Positions 63,165 through 64,000 of a DNA stretch of 64,000 nucleotides are shown here, piece after piece (position 1 is the first letter of the stretch; every line of letters starts with the position of its first letter). Position numbers and translations under genes: made by a program. A model generated the notes under the pieces. It ran no database searches. It had not been told where the DNA came from and saw only the letters and a list, made by a program, of their open reading frames with translations. Source of the stretch: Rhodobacteraceae bacterium Alg231-30 (GTDB lineage Bacteria; Pseudomonadota; Alphaproteobacteria; Rhodobacterales; Rhodobacteraceae); NCBI GenBank assembly GCA_900143615.1, contig FREU01000002.1, positions 166,663 to 230,662 of the forward strand, read 5' to 3'.

Positions 63165-64000
63165 TTATTTACCTGGCAGCTCAAAGAACACTGGTGCATC
63201 GGGGCCCAGTGGCAGACCAGCAAAGGCCCACACGAGGAACAAGATGGTCCAGGCGATCAGGAACACGATCGAGAACGGCAGCATCAGCGACACCAGTGAC
63301 CCGATCCCAAAGTTGGGGCGGTACTTTGCACCAACGGTGATAACAAACGCAAAGTAGGTCATCAGAGGTGTGATCAGGTTGGTGGTTGAATCACCGATCC
63401 GATACAGCATCTGCGTTGCAGCGGGTGTCAGTCCAACAGTCATCATCATCGGAATGAACACGGGTGCTAGGATCGCCCATTTGGCAGAGGCCGAGCCCAT
63501 GAACAGGTTGATGATACCGGACAGGATCACAAAGCCAAAGATCATGCCAATCACACCGGCCATGCCTTCGGTTGGCATCGCTTCCAGCAGGGCAACACCC
63601 TTCATTGCGATCAGGACACCGATGTTTGAGGCGTTAAAGTAAGCCACAAACTGCGCCATGAAGAAGACCATGACGATGAAGCTCGCCATCGACACAGCCG
63701 CACGCTCCATGGTGTGCACAAAGTCACCACCGGTCTTGAACTTGCCGATCGAGACGCCGTAGGCAATGCCAGGCACCATGAACATAAAGAACAAAACAGT
63801 TACGATGATGTGGCCTTGGAACACAGGTGCGTGGGTGAAGTTCACCGCACCATACCGTTCAACCAAAGACGCTACTTCAGCAGCCGACAGAGTTGCCGTC
63901 GAGAACACACCCAACAGCGGGATGTTGCTGTCAAAAGGCAAACAGGTCCAGACGACTACAGCCGCATAGCCGAGGAAAGCCAAGCCAGCCATGCGCAGCG
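63165..64000 (-). CDS. AbgT-family transporter, C-terminal part (cut by window edge)
   Basis: More than 275 residues with many hydrophobic helices. Diagnostic blocks: SGIINLFMGSASAKWAILAPVFIPMMM and MLYRIGDSTTNLITPLMTYFAFVITVGAKY, the conserved features of AbgT proteins. The family was first described for p-aminobenzoyl-glutamate uptake and several members export sulfonamide drugs. The frame is open across the right edge, so the N-terminal part and start are outside the window. Substrate unknown. Confidence 0.9.
   Translation of the reverse strand, partial: LRMAGLAFLGYAAVVVWTCLPFDSNIPLLGVFSTATLSAAEVASLVERYGAVNFTHAPVFQGHIIVTVLFFMFMVPGIAYGVSIGKFKTGGDFVHTMERAAVSMASFIVMVFFMAQFVAYFNASNIGVLIAMKGVALLEAMPTEGMAGVIGMIFGFVILSGIINLFMGSASAKWAILAPVFIPMMMTVGLTPAATQMLYRIGDSTTNLITPLMTYFAFVITVGAKYRPNFGIGSLVSLMLPFSIVFLIAWTILFLVWAFAGLPLGPDAPVFFELPGK

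Overview
The window reads as a chromosomal segment of a marine alphaproteobacterium of the Rhodobacterales (Roseobacter group). This is inferred from gene content, not from a database search. Pointers are the VTVDWVVLTAA-type Flp pilins, a DUF1127 protein, an hflK-hflC-DUF2065-degP operon, a GTTC-N7-GTTC LexA box of the alphaproteobacterial type, an error-prone polymerase (DnaE2/ImuC) relic, a Tad locus with Rhodobacterales-style order, and several ABC transporters for sugars, amino acids and betaines. No phage, insertion sequence, CRISPR array or rRNA gene was seen.

Layout. 1-597: start of a glycosyltransferase cut by the window edge. 774-1182: two identical tRNA-Gly(GCC) genes, each with its own promoter and terminator. 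1197-16743: mostly housekeeping and solitary genes: 8-oxoguanine deaminase, HisN-like phosphatase, XRE regulator, quinone oxidoreductase, LysR regulator, BI-1 family protein, GNAT, rpmG (L33), AlkB-like hydroxylase, xseA, purD, PAS-LuxR regulator, ferredoxin, and an SOS-box-preceded C-terminal piece of DnaE2. 16829-26043: degP, DUF2065, hflC, hflK, gor, rpiA, a GST, sdaA and a lytic transglycosylase. 26399-38777: a Tad (Flp) pilus locus: two pilins, cpaB, cpaC, an OmpA lipoprotein, cpaE, cpaF, tadB, tadC, two TPR lipoproteins, a prepilin peptidase and an AAA ATPase. Terminator-like hairpins split it into separate units. 39110-52468: a deoxysugar catabolic island: a 12-gene leftward operon (ABC importer, two enolase-superfamily proteins, mutarotase, RraA-like protein, split UxaA pair, SDR, FAH hydrolase), facing an IclR regulator, an aldo/keto reductase and a lactonase. 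52461-64000: rimO, a polar amino-acid ABC transporter, a betaine-type ABC transporter with a double-length permease, dapB, rbfA, a phosphodiester glycosidase-like protein, and an AbgT transporter cut by the right edge.

How the genes fit together. The sugar island contains candidates for every step of non-phosphorylative L-fucose (or related 6-deoxysugar) oxidation: import, mutarotation, dehydrogenation, lactone hydrolysis, dehydration, second dehydrogenation, and hydrolysis to pyruvate plus lactate. The Tad locus supplies pilins, peptidase, secretin, motor and platform, but no TadE/TadF/TadG minor pilins are present here. The HflKC-DegP block is envelope protein quality control. The most unusual items are the SOS-box-linked DnaE2 tail, the Asp-Trp pilin variant, a perfect CRP-like palindrome before cpaC, and the surplus of dehydratase-type enzymes in the sugar operon.
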